From Hymenobacter terricola (GTDB lineage: Bacteria; Bacteroidota; Bacteroidia; Cytophagales; Hymenobacteraceae): DNA of 54,009 nucleotides. Below are positions 37,347 through 44,877 of the stretch, piece after piece. The stretch's first letter is position 1; each line of letters opens with the position of its first letter. The notes beneath the pieces are model-generated. The model saw nothing but the letters and a program-made list of their open reading frames with translations, was not told where the DNA came from and ran no database searches. A program made the translations under genes and the position numbers. Location of the stretch: contig NZ_JAGEMO020000041.1 in NCBI RefSeq assembly GCF_017921975.2, positions 1-54,009 of the forward strand, in the 5' to 3' direction.

Positions 37347-38681
37347 ATGGGTTTAAAATTATTATTCACCGTTTTACTCGTCTTAGTAAACGGTTTTTTC
37401 GTGGCCGCCGAATTCTCGTTGATTCGGGTGCGCCTTTCGCAACTAGAGCTGAAAGCCAAAGAAGGCAGCCGCCTGGCCGGCCTGGCCATGGGCGTGCTGC
37501 GCAAGCTCTACGACTACCTTTCGGCCACGCAGCTGGGCGTCACCATCGCCTCGCTGCTGCTGGGTGCCGTGGGCGAGGAGCTGTTCACGGAGGTGATTCT
37601 GGGCCTGCTGCCCCGGCTGGGCCTGCCCATTACCCCGGCCACGGCCCACACCATTGCCGTGACGGTGGGCCTCATTATCCTCACGTTTATCCACGTTCTG
37701 TTCGGCGAGCTGTTCCCGAAGGCGCTGGCCATTCAGCGGCCCGAGGCGGTGAGCCTGGCGCTGGTGCTGCCGCTACGCGCATTTTATTACGTGACCCGGC
37801 CGCTGACGTGGTTCCTGTCGAAAGCCAGCAACCTGCTGCTGGGCGCGGTGGGCATTCAGAACGTGCACGGCACGGAGGCGCACACGTCGGATGAGTTGCG
37901 TCTGCTCATCGACCAGAGCAAGGAGAGCGGCGAGATTCAGGACTCGGAGCACGAGCTGATTGAGAACGTGTTCCAGTTCAACGACCGGATGGTGAAGCAG
38001 ATTATGGTGCCCCGCACCAAGCTTTCGGCCCTGGACGTGAACGCGCCCGCCGAGGAGATTCTGGACATGGTGTTCGCCGAAGGCTTCTCGCGGATGCCGG
38101 TGTACGAGGGCAACATCGACAACATCGTGGGCGTGCTCAACGTGAAGGACCTGCTGCCCATCATCCGGCGCGGCGAGGCCGTGGAGCTGGCCCGCATCAT
38201 GCGCCCGCCCTACTTCGTGCCCGAAACCAAAAAAATCAACCGCCTGCTGCGCCAGTTTCAGCGCAAGCACATTGTGATGGCCGTGGTGAGCGACGAGTTC
38301 GGCGGCGTGTCGGGCATTGTCACCATCGAGGACATCATGGAGGAATTGGTGGGCGAAATCCAGGACGAGTACGACAACGAGGTGCCCGTGGTGGAAAAAG
38401 TGTCCGAGGACGAATACCGCGTGAACCCCGCCACGCCCATCTCCGACGCCAACGAGTACCTCCCCTTCCCCCTGCCCGAAGGCGAGGACTACGAAACCGT
38501 GGGCGGCCTGCTCAACGTCATCTACGGCAGCATTCCGGAAGTGGGCGACGTGGCCGTGCTCGACCCCTACGAATTCCGCGTGCTGCAACGCTCGCGCCGC
38601 GCCGTGGAGCTGGTGCAGCTCCGCGTAACCACGTCCACCGAGCGCGAAGCCCCGCGCGGCGAGCTGAGCGACGAGTTGTAG
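37347..38681 (+). CDS. CNNM/hemolysin-C family membrane protein with CBS domains
   Basis: 444 residues from the ATG at 37347. The DUF21/CNNM membrane domain (~1-190) has four predicted helices (FTVLLVLVNGFFVAAEFSLI; GVTIASLLLGAVGEELF; IAVTVGLIILTFIHVLFGEL; and a re-entrant segment). A pair of CBS domains follows (MVPRTKLSALDVNAP, SRMPVYEGNIDNIVGVLNVK; then VVSDEFGGVSGIVTIEDIME). A CorC_HlyC domain (GEDYETVGGLLNVIYGSIPE) ends the protein. Relatives export Mg2+ or Co2+ or sense adenine nucleotides. Despite the name, a haemolysin role is not implied. It stands alone, followed by the hairpin and repeat array. Confidence 0.92.
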   Translation: MGLKLLFTVLLVLVNGFFVAAEFSLIRVRLSQLELKAKEGSRLAGLAMGVLRKLYDYLSATQLGVTIASLLLGAVGEELFTEVILGLLPRLGLPITPATAHTIAVTVGLIILTFIHVLFGELFPKALAIQRPEAVSLALVLPLRAFYYVTRPLTWFLSKASNLLLGAVGIQNVHGTEAHTSDELRLLIDQSKESGEIQDSEHELIENVFQFNDRMVKQIMVPRTKLSALDVNAPAEEILDMVFAEGFSRMPVYEGNIDNIVGVLNVKDLLPIIRRGEAVELARIMRPPYFVPETKKINRLLRQFQRKHIVMAVVSDEFGGVSGIVTIEDIMEELVGEIQDEYDNEVPVVEKVSEDEYRVNPATPISDANEYLPFPLPEGEDYETVGGLLNVIYGSIPEVGDVAVLDPYEFRVLQRSRRAVELVQLRVTTSTEREAPRGELSDEL

Positions 38682-38692
38682 GCAGGAATTGC

Positions 38693-38764
38693 AAGCGGCC
38701 AAAACGGGGGTTTCCGCCTGGCTTCGATTTAAAACCGGGCAGAAACGCCCGTTTTTGGCCGCTT
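38693..38764 (+). terminator. Long hairpin after the CNNM gene
   Basis: Arms of ~22 bp (AAGCGGCCAAAAACGGGCGT-type) with two small mismatches enclose a ~28-nt loop and begin 12 bp after the stop. It could terminate transcription, and it directly precedes the 41-bp tandem array. Confidence 0.5.
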
Positions 38765-38765
38765 T

Positions 38766-38888
38766 CAATTCTGCAACGCACCGAAACGGCCGTATAGAAG
38801 CATTGCCAATTCTGCAACGCACCGAAACGGCCGTAGGGAAGCATTGCCAATTCTGCAACGCACCAAAACGGCCGTAGGGGAACATTGT
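38766..38888. repeat. Tandem repeat, three units of 41 bp
   Basis: Units start at 38766, 38807 and 38848, each beginning CAATTCTGCAACGCACC and including AAACGGCCGTA. Differences are only a few bases per unit. A partial fourth unit (CAATTCT) starts at 38889. Confidence 0.92.
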
Positions 38889-38928
38889 CAATTCTTCTTC
38901 TTCTCTCCATCAGGGTTCCGCGTTGGCC

Positions 38929-39441
38929 TTACTTCAGCCAGCTGGCGTAGGTCTGATAGTTGGCGGCGGTGCGGCGCAGGCCTTCTCGCTGGGCCTCGGT
39001 CACGGGCTTAATCTTCTTGGCCGGCACCCCGGCGTACAGAAAGCCGGGCTCGCACACAAAATTTTCCAGCACCACGGCCCCGGCGGCGACGATGCAGCCC
39101 GTGCCCACCACGGCGTGGTCCAGCACGATGGCGCCCATGCCGATGAGCACGTCATCCTCCACGGTGCAGCCGTGCACCAGCGCCCGGTGCCCAATGCTGA
39201 CGCGGCTGCCGATGGTCAGCGGGGCCTTCTGGTAGGTGCAATGCAGCACCGCGCCGTCCTGGATATTGGTTTCGTCGCCGATGCGGATGCGGTGGACATC
39301 GCCCCGAATGACGGCCGTGAACCAGACGGTGCAGTTATTTCCCAGCACCACATCGCCGATGATGGTGGCGTTATCGGCGATGAAGCAGTCGGCCGGAATG
39401 GTGGGCGAGATGCCGTGAACGGGGAGGATGAGGGCTGGCAT
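38929..39441 (-). CDS. Gamma-carbonic-anhydrase-like hexapeptide protein
   Basis: 170 residues of left-handed beta-helix hexapeptide repeats (IIGDVVLGNNCTVWFTAVIRGD, described by range 26-47). Metal ligands are in VLHCTYQKAPL, SIGHRALVHGC and a third His region. The gamma-CA family (YrdA/PaaY/CaiE-like) includes zinc-dependent carbonic anhydrases and acyl-transfer relatives. Here His-Cys in LHCT replaces the more common HVxH spacing in part, so catalytic activity is uncertain. A C-terminal helix (EAQREGLRRTAANYQTYASW) is typical of the family. Confidence 0.9.
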   Translation of the reverse strand: MPALILPVHGISPTIPADCFIADNATIIGDVVLGNNCTVWFTAVIRGDVHRIRIGDETNIQDGAVLHCTYQKAPLTIGSRVSIGHRALVHGCTVEDDVLIGMGAIVLDHAVVGTGCIVAAGAVVLENFVCEPGFLYAGVPAKKIKPVTEAQREGLRRTAANYQTYASWLK

Positions 39442-39477
39442 GGTGGCGAAGAAAAGAGGTGGTTTACGGCTGAGTGC

Positions 39478-39569
39478 GGACGTAGGAACGCGCCACGGCG
39501 CGTTCGGCGCGTATCCGGTCGGGCGGGTTCGTTCAACGACCGAACGCGCCGTGGCGCGTTCCTACGTCC
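39478..39569. repeat. Palindromic repeat, family B
   Basis: Perfect 30-bp inverted arms (39478-39507 and 39540-39569) enclose a 32-bp centre. The arm word is GGACGTAGGAACGCGCCACG, then GCGCGTTCGG. It lies between two leftward genes, and the right arm contains the TAG stop codon of the radical SAM gene. Confidence 0.92.
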
Positions 39570-40545
39570 ACATCAGCCGTTTCCACGTCCCCTTTTCCCA
39601 GTTATACTTGAGCGTGCTGGGCAGGGCCTGCCAGAAATACTTGCTGGTTTCCACGGCGAAGCTGGGCTGCATGTAGCAATTGATGGTGCAGCCTTCGCAG
39701 GCCGGCAGGCGGCCTTCCAGGGCGGCCAGGCGCTGGGTTTCGGGCGCGTTGTAGAGGTCGAACAGCTGGCCATCGATGGGAAATTTCTGCTCGCCGAGGT
39801 GGTAGCAGGGCAGCACCAGCTCGTTGCTGGGCGAGATGACCAGCGTGGTGCTGGCGGCCCGGCACACGGGCGCGGCTACGTGGTTGCCGCCGTCGCGCCG
39901 CAGCTCGATAAAGGCCTCGTTCAGGTACACGCCCTTGCGCTTGCCAAAGGCGGAGAGGAAGTCCAGCTCCTCGGGCGTGAGCTGCTCGCCGGTTTCCACG
40001 TCGCCGTACTCGAAGGCGGGGTTGAGGATGAGGACGAGGCCGTTGGGCTGGGTGATGTCGCGGTACACGGCCTCCAAATCTGCCAGGTTTTTGCGGAACA
40101 CGGTGAAGAGGATGTCCGGCCGCTCGCCCAGCTCTTTGGCTACCCGAATGCTTTCGAGCACGAAATCGTAGCAGGCCACGCCCCGGCCCAGGTCGTGGGT
40201 GTCGCGGTCGGCCGAGTCGAGCGAGAAGTGCAGCATATCCACCTTACCGCGCAGCTTCTCCGCGTTTTTGGGGTAGAGCAGGCCGTTGGTCGTGACGGTG
40301 GTGATGAAGCCCATGTCCCGCGCCAGGCCCAGGAATTCGGGCAGCTGCCGGTGCAATAGCGGCTCGCCCCCGGTGAAATCAATCACCGACACGCCCAGGC
40401 GCTTGAGGTCGCGCAGGTTGCTGGCCACGTCCTCCAGCGTGATGTAGGGCGAGGGTTTCTCCCAGATATCGCAAAACGCGCACTTCGCATTGCAGCGGTA
40501 CGTGACGTAGTAATTGCAGAGGACGGGGTGCTTGACGAGGCGCAT
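39562..40545 (-). CDS. Radical SAM protein with SPASM-like C-terminal cysteines
   Basis: 327 residues. The [4Fe-4S] motif CNAKCAFC (18-25) and SAM-site FTGGEPLL are clear. C-terminal Cys in APVCRAAS, LPCYHLG and ACEGCTINCYMQPS suggest an auxiliary cluster domain. The frame ends KRLMWT inside palindrome B, which supplies the TAG. It is likely a peptide- or small-molecule-modifying enzyme, but no precursor peptide is adjacent. A -7-like TACCTTTA four bases from the ATG suggests a leaderless transcript. The endonuclease III gene lies upstream. Confidence 0.9.
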   Translation of the reverse strand: MRLVKHPVLCNYYVTYRCNAKCAFCDIWEKPSPYITLEDVASNLRDLKRLGVSVIDFTGGEPLLHRQLPEFLGLARDMGFITTVTTNGLLYPKNAEKLRGKVDMLHFSLDSADRDTHDLGRGVACYDFVLESIRVAKELGERPDILFTVFRKNLADLEAVYRDITQPNGLVLILNPAFEYGDVETGEQLTPEELDFLSAFGKRKGVYLNEAFIELRRDGGNHVAAPVCRAASTTLVISPSNELVLPCYHLGEQKFPIDGQLFDLYNAPETQRLAALEGRLPACEGCTINCYMQPSFAVETSKYFWQALPSTLKYNWEKGTWKRLMWT

Positions 40546-40549
40546 GGCG

Positions 40550-40557
40550 TAAAGGTA
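40550..40557 (-). promoter_or_regulatory. Candidate -7 box of the radical SAM gene
   Basis: TACCTTTA on the minus strand (one mismatch) ends 4 bp before the ATG. The repeat hairpin at 40559-40612 occupies the position of the -33 element. Confidence 0.4.
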
Positions 40558-40558
40558 G

Positions 40559-40612
40559 AATGAGGAATGACGAACTACCCGGACGGCAATTCCTCATTCC
40601 TCATTCCTCATT
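40559..40612. repeat. Hairpin built of short tandem repeats (ATTCCTC family)
   Basis: Iterated heptamer CATTCCT on one side faces AATGAGGAATGA on the other around a ~20-nt centre. It lies between the endonuclease III 3' end and the radical SAM promoter. Confidence 0.8.
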
Positions 40613-40624
40613 AAGCCGAAGGCG

Positions 40625-41398
40625 TTAATGCGGCAGCTTGCCCCAGGCGGCCGCGTCCCACTTGTCCGGCATGGCGGCCAGGGCTTCGGGCGTAGCAGTC
40701 CCATAATGCTCCTCGTAGTAGCTACAGAAGCCTTTCAGCGGGCAGCGCGGGCAATTCGGCTTCAGGAAAAAGCAAATCTGCTGGCCGTGCCAGTAGTTGT
40801 GCTTGTGGAAGTTGAACAGGGTTTCGGCATCGGCGGGCAGCAGGGCCAGCAGCACGGCGTGCGCCTTCTCCACCGACACCTTCGGCCCCAGAAAGCCCAC
40901 CCGCTGCGCCACCCGGTGCACGTGCGTATCGACGGGCAATACCGGCTTATGGTAGTTGAAGAGCAGCAGCAACGAGGCCGTTTTCAGGCCAATGCCGGGC
41001 ATATCCGTCAACCACGCCATGCCTTTTTCCGTTGGCCAGTCGGCCAGGAAATCCAGGTCGAACGGCCCGCCGGTTTCGGCCTGAATGCGGCGCAGGACTT
41101 CCTGAATGCGCGGCGCCTGCGTATCGGGCCAGCGCGTGGTGCGGATGGCGTGAGCCAGGTCGCTCGCGGGTGCGGCCAGCACGCCGGGCCAGTCGCCGAA
41201 GGCTTCCAGCATGCGGTCGTAGGCCAGCTCTTCGTCGGCGTGGGTGGTGCGGTGCGAGAGGACCGTGGAAATGAGCTCACGCATGGGCGTGCGGCGCGGC
41301 TCGGGCGGGAGGTGGCCGTAGAAATGGTCGAGAATCTGGTGGTCGGCCCAGGCTTTCTCGGCGGCGGGCGAGGCGTAGGTAGCGGCGGATACAGGCAT
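40625..41398 (-). CDS. Endonuclease III-like DNA glycosylase
   Basis: 257 residues from the ATG at 41398 (MPVSAATYASP). The HhH-GPD core is complete: MPGIGLKTASLLL carries the catalytic Lys, and LPVDTHVHRVAQRVGF carries the catalytic Asp. The four Cys of the [4Fe-4S] loop follow as C-x6-C-x2-C-x5-C (CFFLKPNCPRCPLKGFC). The enzyme removes oxidised pyrimidines and nicks abasic sites. It is slightly longer than E. coli Nth and may be the variant group seen in Bacteroidota. I therefore do not assign nth outright. Confidence 0.92.
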   Translation of the reverse strand: MPVSAATYASPAAEKAWADHQILDHFYGHLPPEPRRTPMRELISTVLSHRTTHADEELAYDRMLEAFGDWPGVLAAPASDLAHAIRTTRWPDTQAPRIQEVLRRIQAETGGPFDLDFLADWPTEKGMAWLTDMPGIGLKTASLLLLFNYHKPVLPVDTHVHRVAQRVGFLGPKVSVEKAHAVLLALLPADAETLFNFHKHNYWHGQQICFFLKPNCPRCPLKGFCSYYEEHYGTATPEALAAMPDKWDAAAWGKLPH

Positions 41399-41460
41399 GA
41401 CCAGTTGTACCAGCTGGTGCGGGGCAAGGTTGCTAAAGCGGAGCTTTATTCCATTGGGCA

Positions 41461-41495
41461 CAAAAAAACCGGCGACCACACGGGTCGCCGGTTTT
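41461..41495 (-). terminator. Terminator of the first OmpA/glycine-zipper gene
   Basis: AAAACCGGCGACC and its complement around a 6-nt loop, with a T-run on the minus strand, 37 bp after the stop. Confidence 0.88.
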
Positions 41496-41531
41496 CAACT
41501 GGTTATCCCGCCAAAGACGGAATCGAATAGC

Positions 41532-42248
41532 TTACAGCTGGCCTTTTTTGGCGGCCTTCTGCATCTTCTCATTGGCGAAGATGGCTACTTCCACGCGGCG
41601 ATTGGCAGATTTGCCGGCGGCGGTAGCGTTATCGCCCACGGGCTGGGTCGAGCCGTAGCCCGTAGCCGTGATGCGGCCGGAATCCACGCCCTGGCCCTGG
41701 ATTTCATTCGACACGGCCTGAGCCCGACGCTCCGAGAGCGGCTGGTTGATGGCGTCCGAGCCGGAGCTGTCGGTGTGGCCTTCAATCACAACGTTGGTAT
41801 CGGCGTATTTTTTCAGCGTAGTGGCCAGCTGGTCGATGTTGCCCGCGGCTTCCGGAGTCAGGCTCGACGAGTTGGTGCCGAACAGGATGCCCGACGCGAA
41901 GGTGATTTTGATGCCTTCACCCACGCGCTCTACTTTGGCGCCTTCCAAGTCGCGGCGCAACTCAGCGGCTTGCTTGTCCATTTTGCGGCCGATGAGGGCT
42001 CCGCCCGCACCACCTACTACGGCCCCGATGATGGCACCTTTGGCAGTGCCCGACTTGCCGCCAATCAGACGGCCGGCCACGCCGCCAGCTACCGCGCCAC
42101 CCAAGCCGCCGATGAGGCCGCCTTTGAGGGTTTTGCTCATGCCTTTCGGCTTATCCGTCGAAACGGTGGTGCTTTGGGCCTGGGCAAAATTGTTTACCAA
42201 CAGCAGCAGGGCCAGCAGAAATGCGAAAGAGAAACGAAGAAATTTCAT
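41532..42248 (-). CDS. OmpA-family protein with glycine-zipper segment (paralogue 1)
   Basis: 238 residues from the ATG at 42248. The signal peptide is LRFSFAFLLALLLLVNNFAQAQ. Residues ~38-85 form a glycine-zipper (GGLIGGLGGAVAGGVAG, AIIGAVVGGAGGALIG) that can insert in or oligomerise at membranes. Residues ~105-225 form an OmpA C-terminal peptidoglycan-binding domain (VVIEGHTDSSGSDAINQPLS, then LSERRAQAV and NRRVEVAIF). It should tether the outer membrane to the cell wall. The protein at 42952-43695 is a close paralogue with a lipobox instead of a plain signal. Confidence 0.92.
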   Translation of the reverse strand: MKFLRFSFAFLLALLLLVNNFAQAQSTTVSTDKPKGMSKTLKGGLIGGLGGAVAGGVAGRLIGGKSGTAKGAIIGAVVGGAGGALIGRKMDKQAAELRRDLEGAKVERVGEGIKITFASGILFGTNSSSLTPEAAGNIDQLATTLKKYADTNVVIEGHTDSSGSDAINQPLSERRAQAVSNEIQGQGVDSGRITATGYGSTQPVGDNATAAGKSANRRVEVAIFANEKMQKAAKKGQL

Positions 42249-42399
42249 GTTTAAAAAGGGGTTTGGATAAAAGAAGCCAGTAAATGCCGCAGCGGATGCA
42301 ACGGGCCGGCAAGTACGCCATTTGCAACCACCTTGCCAAACTGCCCAGCTCAACACTAGCTCCCGGCCGGCCAAACCCAGCCCCTTAACGCCCAGCCAC

Positions 42400-42433
42400 A
42401 AAAAAACAGCCCTGCCATCAGGCAGGGCCGTTT
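42400..42433 (-). terminator. Terminator of the small glycine-zipper gene
   Basis: GGCCCTGCC with a TGAT loop and its complement, plus a T-run on the minus strand, 34 bp after the stop. Confidence 0.85.
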
Positions 42434-42466
42434 ACATGGCTCAAAGCACCACAGTGCTGGCAGCTA

Positions 42467-42745
42467 TTACTTCTTGTTGTGGTAGGCGTTGTACCGGGCC
42501 GGGTCCTTCTTTTTGTCTTTGTTGCGCCCAATCAGGCCGCCACCAATAACACCCGCCGCGCCGCCAATCAGGGCACCTTTGCCCCCACCGATAACGGCAC
42601 CGGTCACCGCGCCGGCCCCCCCGCCGATGGCCGCGCCTTTGGCCTTATTGCTCCAGCCTTTTTTGGGCGTTTGTGCCTGCACGGCCGAGGTGGCGAGTAA
42701 CAGGAAGGAGAACAGCAGCAGGAAATATATTTTGAAGGTTTTCAT
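42467..42745 (-). CDS. Small secreted glycine-zipper protein
   Basis: 92 residues from the ATG at 42745. A signal peptide (KIYFLLLFSFLLLATSAVQAQ) precedes a basic segment, a glycine zipper (AIGGGAGAVTGAVIGGGKG, then GGAAGVIGGGLIG) and a Lys/Asp/Tyr tail (KDKKKDPARYNAYHNKK). It looks like the zipper half of its OmpA neighbours without the OmpA domain. Family members of the YMGG type are uncharacterised envelope proteins. Confidence 0.85.
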   Translation of the reverse strand: MKTFKIYFLLLFSFLLLATSAVQAQTPKKGWSNKAKGAAIGGGAGAVTGAVIGGGKGALIGGAAGVIGGGLIGRNKDKKKDPARYNAYHNKK

Positions 42746-42859
42746 GAGGAGCATCCATTGAGGTTGGAGAATAACAACGGTCATTTAACGCGCACTTATT
42801 GGCCAGGGTTGTGCTTGGCAGCCTTGGTTATAAATGGGTTTTGGGACGAGCACGCGCCC

Positions 42860-42892
42860 AAAAAAAGGCCGCCCGTTGAGGCGGCCTTTTTT
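42860..42892. terminator. Terminator of the second OmpA/glycine-zipper gene
   Basis: AAAAAAAGGCCGCC and its complement around a short loop, with T-runs available on both strands. Confidence 0.88.
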
Positions 42893-42951
42893 CAGTACTG
42901 CGTTCGGCCATTGCCCTGCGGCAAACCGGCCCACCCGGCGCATGGCTCAGC

Positions 42952-43695
42952 TTACAAGCGGCCGGCTTCAGCAGCCTTTTTCATCTTCTCGTTGGCGTAG
43001 ATGGCAATTTCCACGCGGCGGTTGGCCTGCTTGCCTTCCACGGTCGAGTTGTCGCCCACGGGCTGGGTCGAGCCGTAGCCAGAGGACGTGATGCGGCTCG
43101 ACGACACCCCCTTGGCGATGGTGGAAGTGGCCACGGCCTGGGCCCGGCGCTCCGAGAGCGGCTGGTTGATGGCATCGGTGCCGGAGTTGTCGGTGTGGCC
43201 TTCAATCAGCACGTTGGTGTCGGGGTACTTCTGGAGCACGGCGGCCATTTTGGTGATGTCCGATTCCGAAGCGGGCCGCAGCGTGGCCGAGTTGGTGTCG
43301 AAGAGAATGCCCGAGTCGAAGGTGATTTTGATGCCTTCGCCCACGCGCTCCACTTTGGCGTTCTGCATGTCTTTCTGCAGGTCAGCAGCCTGCTTGTCCA
43401 TCTTTTTGCCGATGAGGACGCCGGTGGTACCGCCCGCGGCCGCACCCACAATGGCGCCAATGGCCGTGCCCCGGCCGCCGCCCAACAGGCCGCCCACTAC
43501 GCCGCCCAGCACCGCGCCGCCGCCCGCGCCCAGCAGGCCGCCTTTGGTGGCCTTGTTCATGCCGGTTTTGCGCACGCCGGTGCCGTTATTATTAGAAAGG
43601 TCGGGCTGAGTGGAGGCTTGCTGCGAAGTGGCACAGGAGCTAAACAGCAGCACAAAGGCCATCAGGATGGAAAGAAGGGATTTGGAGGTGTTCAT
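42952..43695 (-). CDS. OmpA-family lipoprotein with glycine-zipper segment (paralogue 2)
   Basis: 247 residues. The lipobox LLFSSC gives an acylated Cys near 21. The glycine zipper (~50-97) and OmpA domain (~115-235) align closely with paralogue 1: KVERVGEGIKITF, LSERRAQAV, GYGSTQPVGDN and NRRVEIAIY are shared. Both genes and the small zipper gene between them are in the same direction, each with its own terminator, which suggests tandem duplication and divergence. The role is outer membrane-peptidoglycan attachment. Confidence 0.93.
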   Translation of the reverse strand: MNTSKSLLSILMAFVLLFSSCATSQQASTQPDLSNNNGTGVRKTGMNKATKGGLLGAGGGAVLGGVVGGLLGGGRGTAIGAIVGAAAGGTTGVLIGKKMDKQAADLQKDMQNAKVERVGEGIKITFDSGILFDTNSATLRPASESDITKMAAVLQKYPDTNVLIEGHTDNSGTDAINQPLSERRAQAVATSTIAKGVSSSRITSSGYGSTQPVGDNSTVEGKQANRRVEIAIYANEKMKKAAEAGRL

Positions 43696-43809
43696 GTGTA
43701 AGAGAAATTGGTGAAGTATTTCCGGCGTATACGGGAAAAGGCCGCTCCGGTAACGGAAACGGGCTTTTCAAGAAGTGTGCCGAAATCAAAAACCGGCATC
43801 AGCCCGTTG

Positions 43810-44712
43810 CTATAACGTTTTTGCGGCAGAACGGCGCGGCTCGCGCGGCGTGGCGGTGGCCACGGCGGCGGGCTGCAGCATGCCCAGCAGGTCGGCCAGG
43901 CGCTGTTTCAGCTCGCGGCGGTCCACGATAAAATCGAGGAAGCCGTGCTCCAGCACGAATTCGGCGCTCTGGAAGCCCTTGGGCAGGTCCTTGCCAATGG
44001 TTTCCTTGATAACGCGCGGCCCGGCGAAGCCGATGAGCGCGCCCGGCTCGGCAATATTGAAGTCGCCCAGCATGGCAAACGAGGCCGTGACGCCGCCCGT
44101 GGTCGGGTCCGTCAGCAGCGACACGTAGGGCACGCCGGCTTCCGAGAGCAGGGCCAGCTTGGCCGAGGTTTTGGCCATTTGCATCAGCGAGTAGCCGGCC
44201 TCCATCATGCGGGCGCCGCCGGAGCGCGAAATCATCAGGAACGGCGTGCGGTTTTGGCGGGCGAAGTCAATGGCGCGGGCAATTTTCTCGCCCACCACCG
44301 AGCCCATCGAGCCGCCGATGAACTTGAAATCCATGGCCGCCACCACCAGCGGCTGGCCGGCACTCAGGCCGTGAGCGGTGCGCACGGCGTCTTTCAGGCC
44401 GGTGTTGCGCTCGGTGGCCGCCACGCGCTGCGGGTAAGCCTTGGTGTCCACAAAATGCAGCGGGTCGCCGGAGGTCAGGTCGGCATCCATTTCCGTAAAC
44501 TGGCCCTCGTCGAACAGAAATTCGAAATAGTCGATGGCGTCAATCCGGTCGTGGTGGTTGCAGTGAGCACACACGTACAGCAGGCGTTTGTGCTCGGCCA
44601 TGGTGGCCACGGTTTTGCATTCGGGACACTTGTACCAGAGGCCGTCCGGGGTTTCCTTTTTCTGGTCGGTGGGCGTCACAATGCCCTTTTCTACGCGCTT
44701 GAACCAGGCCAT
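43810..44712 (-). CDS. accD: Acetyl-CoA carboxylase carboxyltransferase subunit beta
   Basis: 300 residues. The N-terminal zinc ribbon (CPEC ... CAHC, ~29-51) marks AccD. The crotonase-fold core shows GGSMGSVVGEK, SRSGGARMMEAGYSLMQ and PTTGGVTASFAMLGD. With AccA it transfers CO2 from biotin to acetyl-CoA, the committed step of fatty acid synthesis. The C-terminus has ~20 extra Ala/Arg-rich residues. Fba lies 165 bp upstream on the same strand, but accD has its own perfect -7 box. Confidence 0.96.
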   Translation of the reverse strand: MAWFKRVEKGIVTPTDQKKETPDGLWYKCPECKTVATMAEHKRLLYVCAHCNHHDRIDAIDYFEFLFDEGQFTEMDADLTSGDPLHFVDTKAYPQRVAATERNTGLKDAVRTAHGLSAGQPLVVAAMDFKFIGGSMGSVVGEKIARAIDFARQNRTPFLMISRSGGARMMEAGYSLMQMAKTSAKLALLSEAGVPYVSLLTDPTTGGVTASFAMLGDFNIAEPGALIGFAGPRVIKETIGKDLPKGFQSAEFVLEHGFLDFIVDRRELKQRLADLLGMLQPAAVATATPREPRRSAAKTL

Positions 44713-44811
44713 TTGCTAGTATCTTTTCGCTGTCAGCCAATGGCTTTCAGCTTATATTTTAGAAGGAGTTGCAAGCTTCGGGCTTGCACTTAGTACGTTA
44801 AAACAGGGCGT

Positions 44812-44846
44812 CAAAGATAAGCCATAAGTCACGCCCTATTTTGCAA
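44812..44846 (-). promoter_or_regulatory. Candidate accD promoter
   Basis: TATCTTTG (44819-44812 on the minus strand) is a perfect -7 box. TTG at 44846-44844 is the likely -33 element, with a slightly long 24-bp spacer. The ~95-nt leader includes a small hairpin (GCAAGC/GCTTGC, 44771-44787). Confidence 0.5.
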
Positions 44847-44877
44847 CGAAGCGCGGGGCCCACAGCTCATGGCGCTT

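Noticed and set aside
38766..38888. CRISPR array
   Set aside because: Three direct 41-bp units are contiguous and nearly identical throughout, with no unique spacers and no cas genes.
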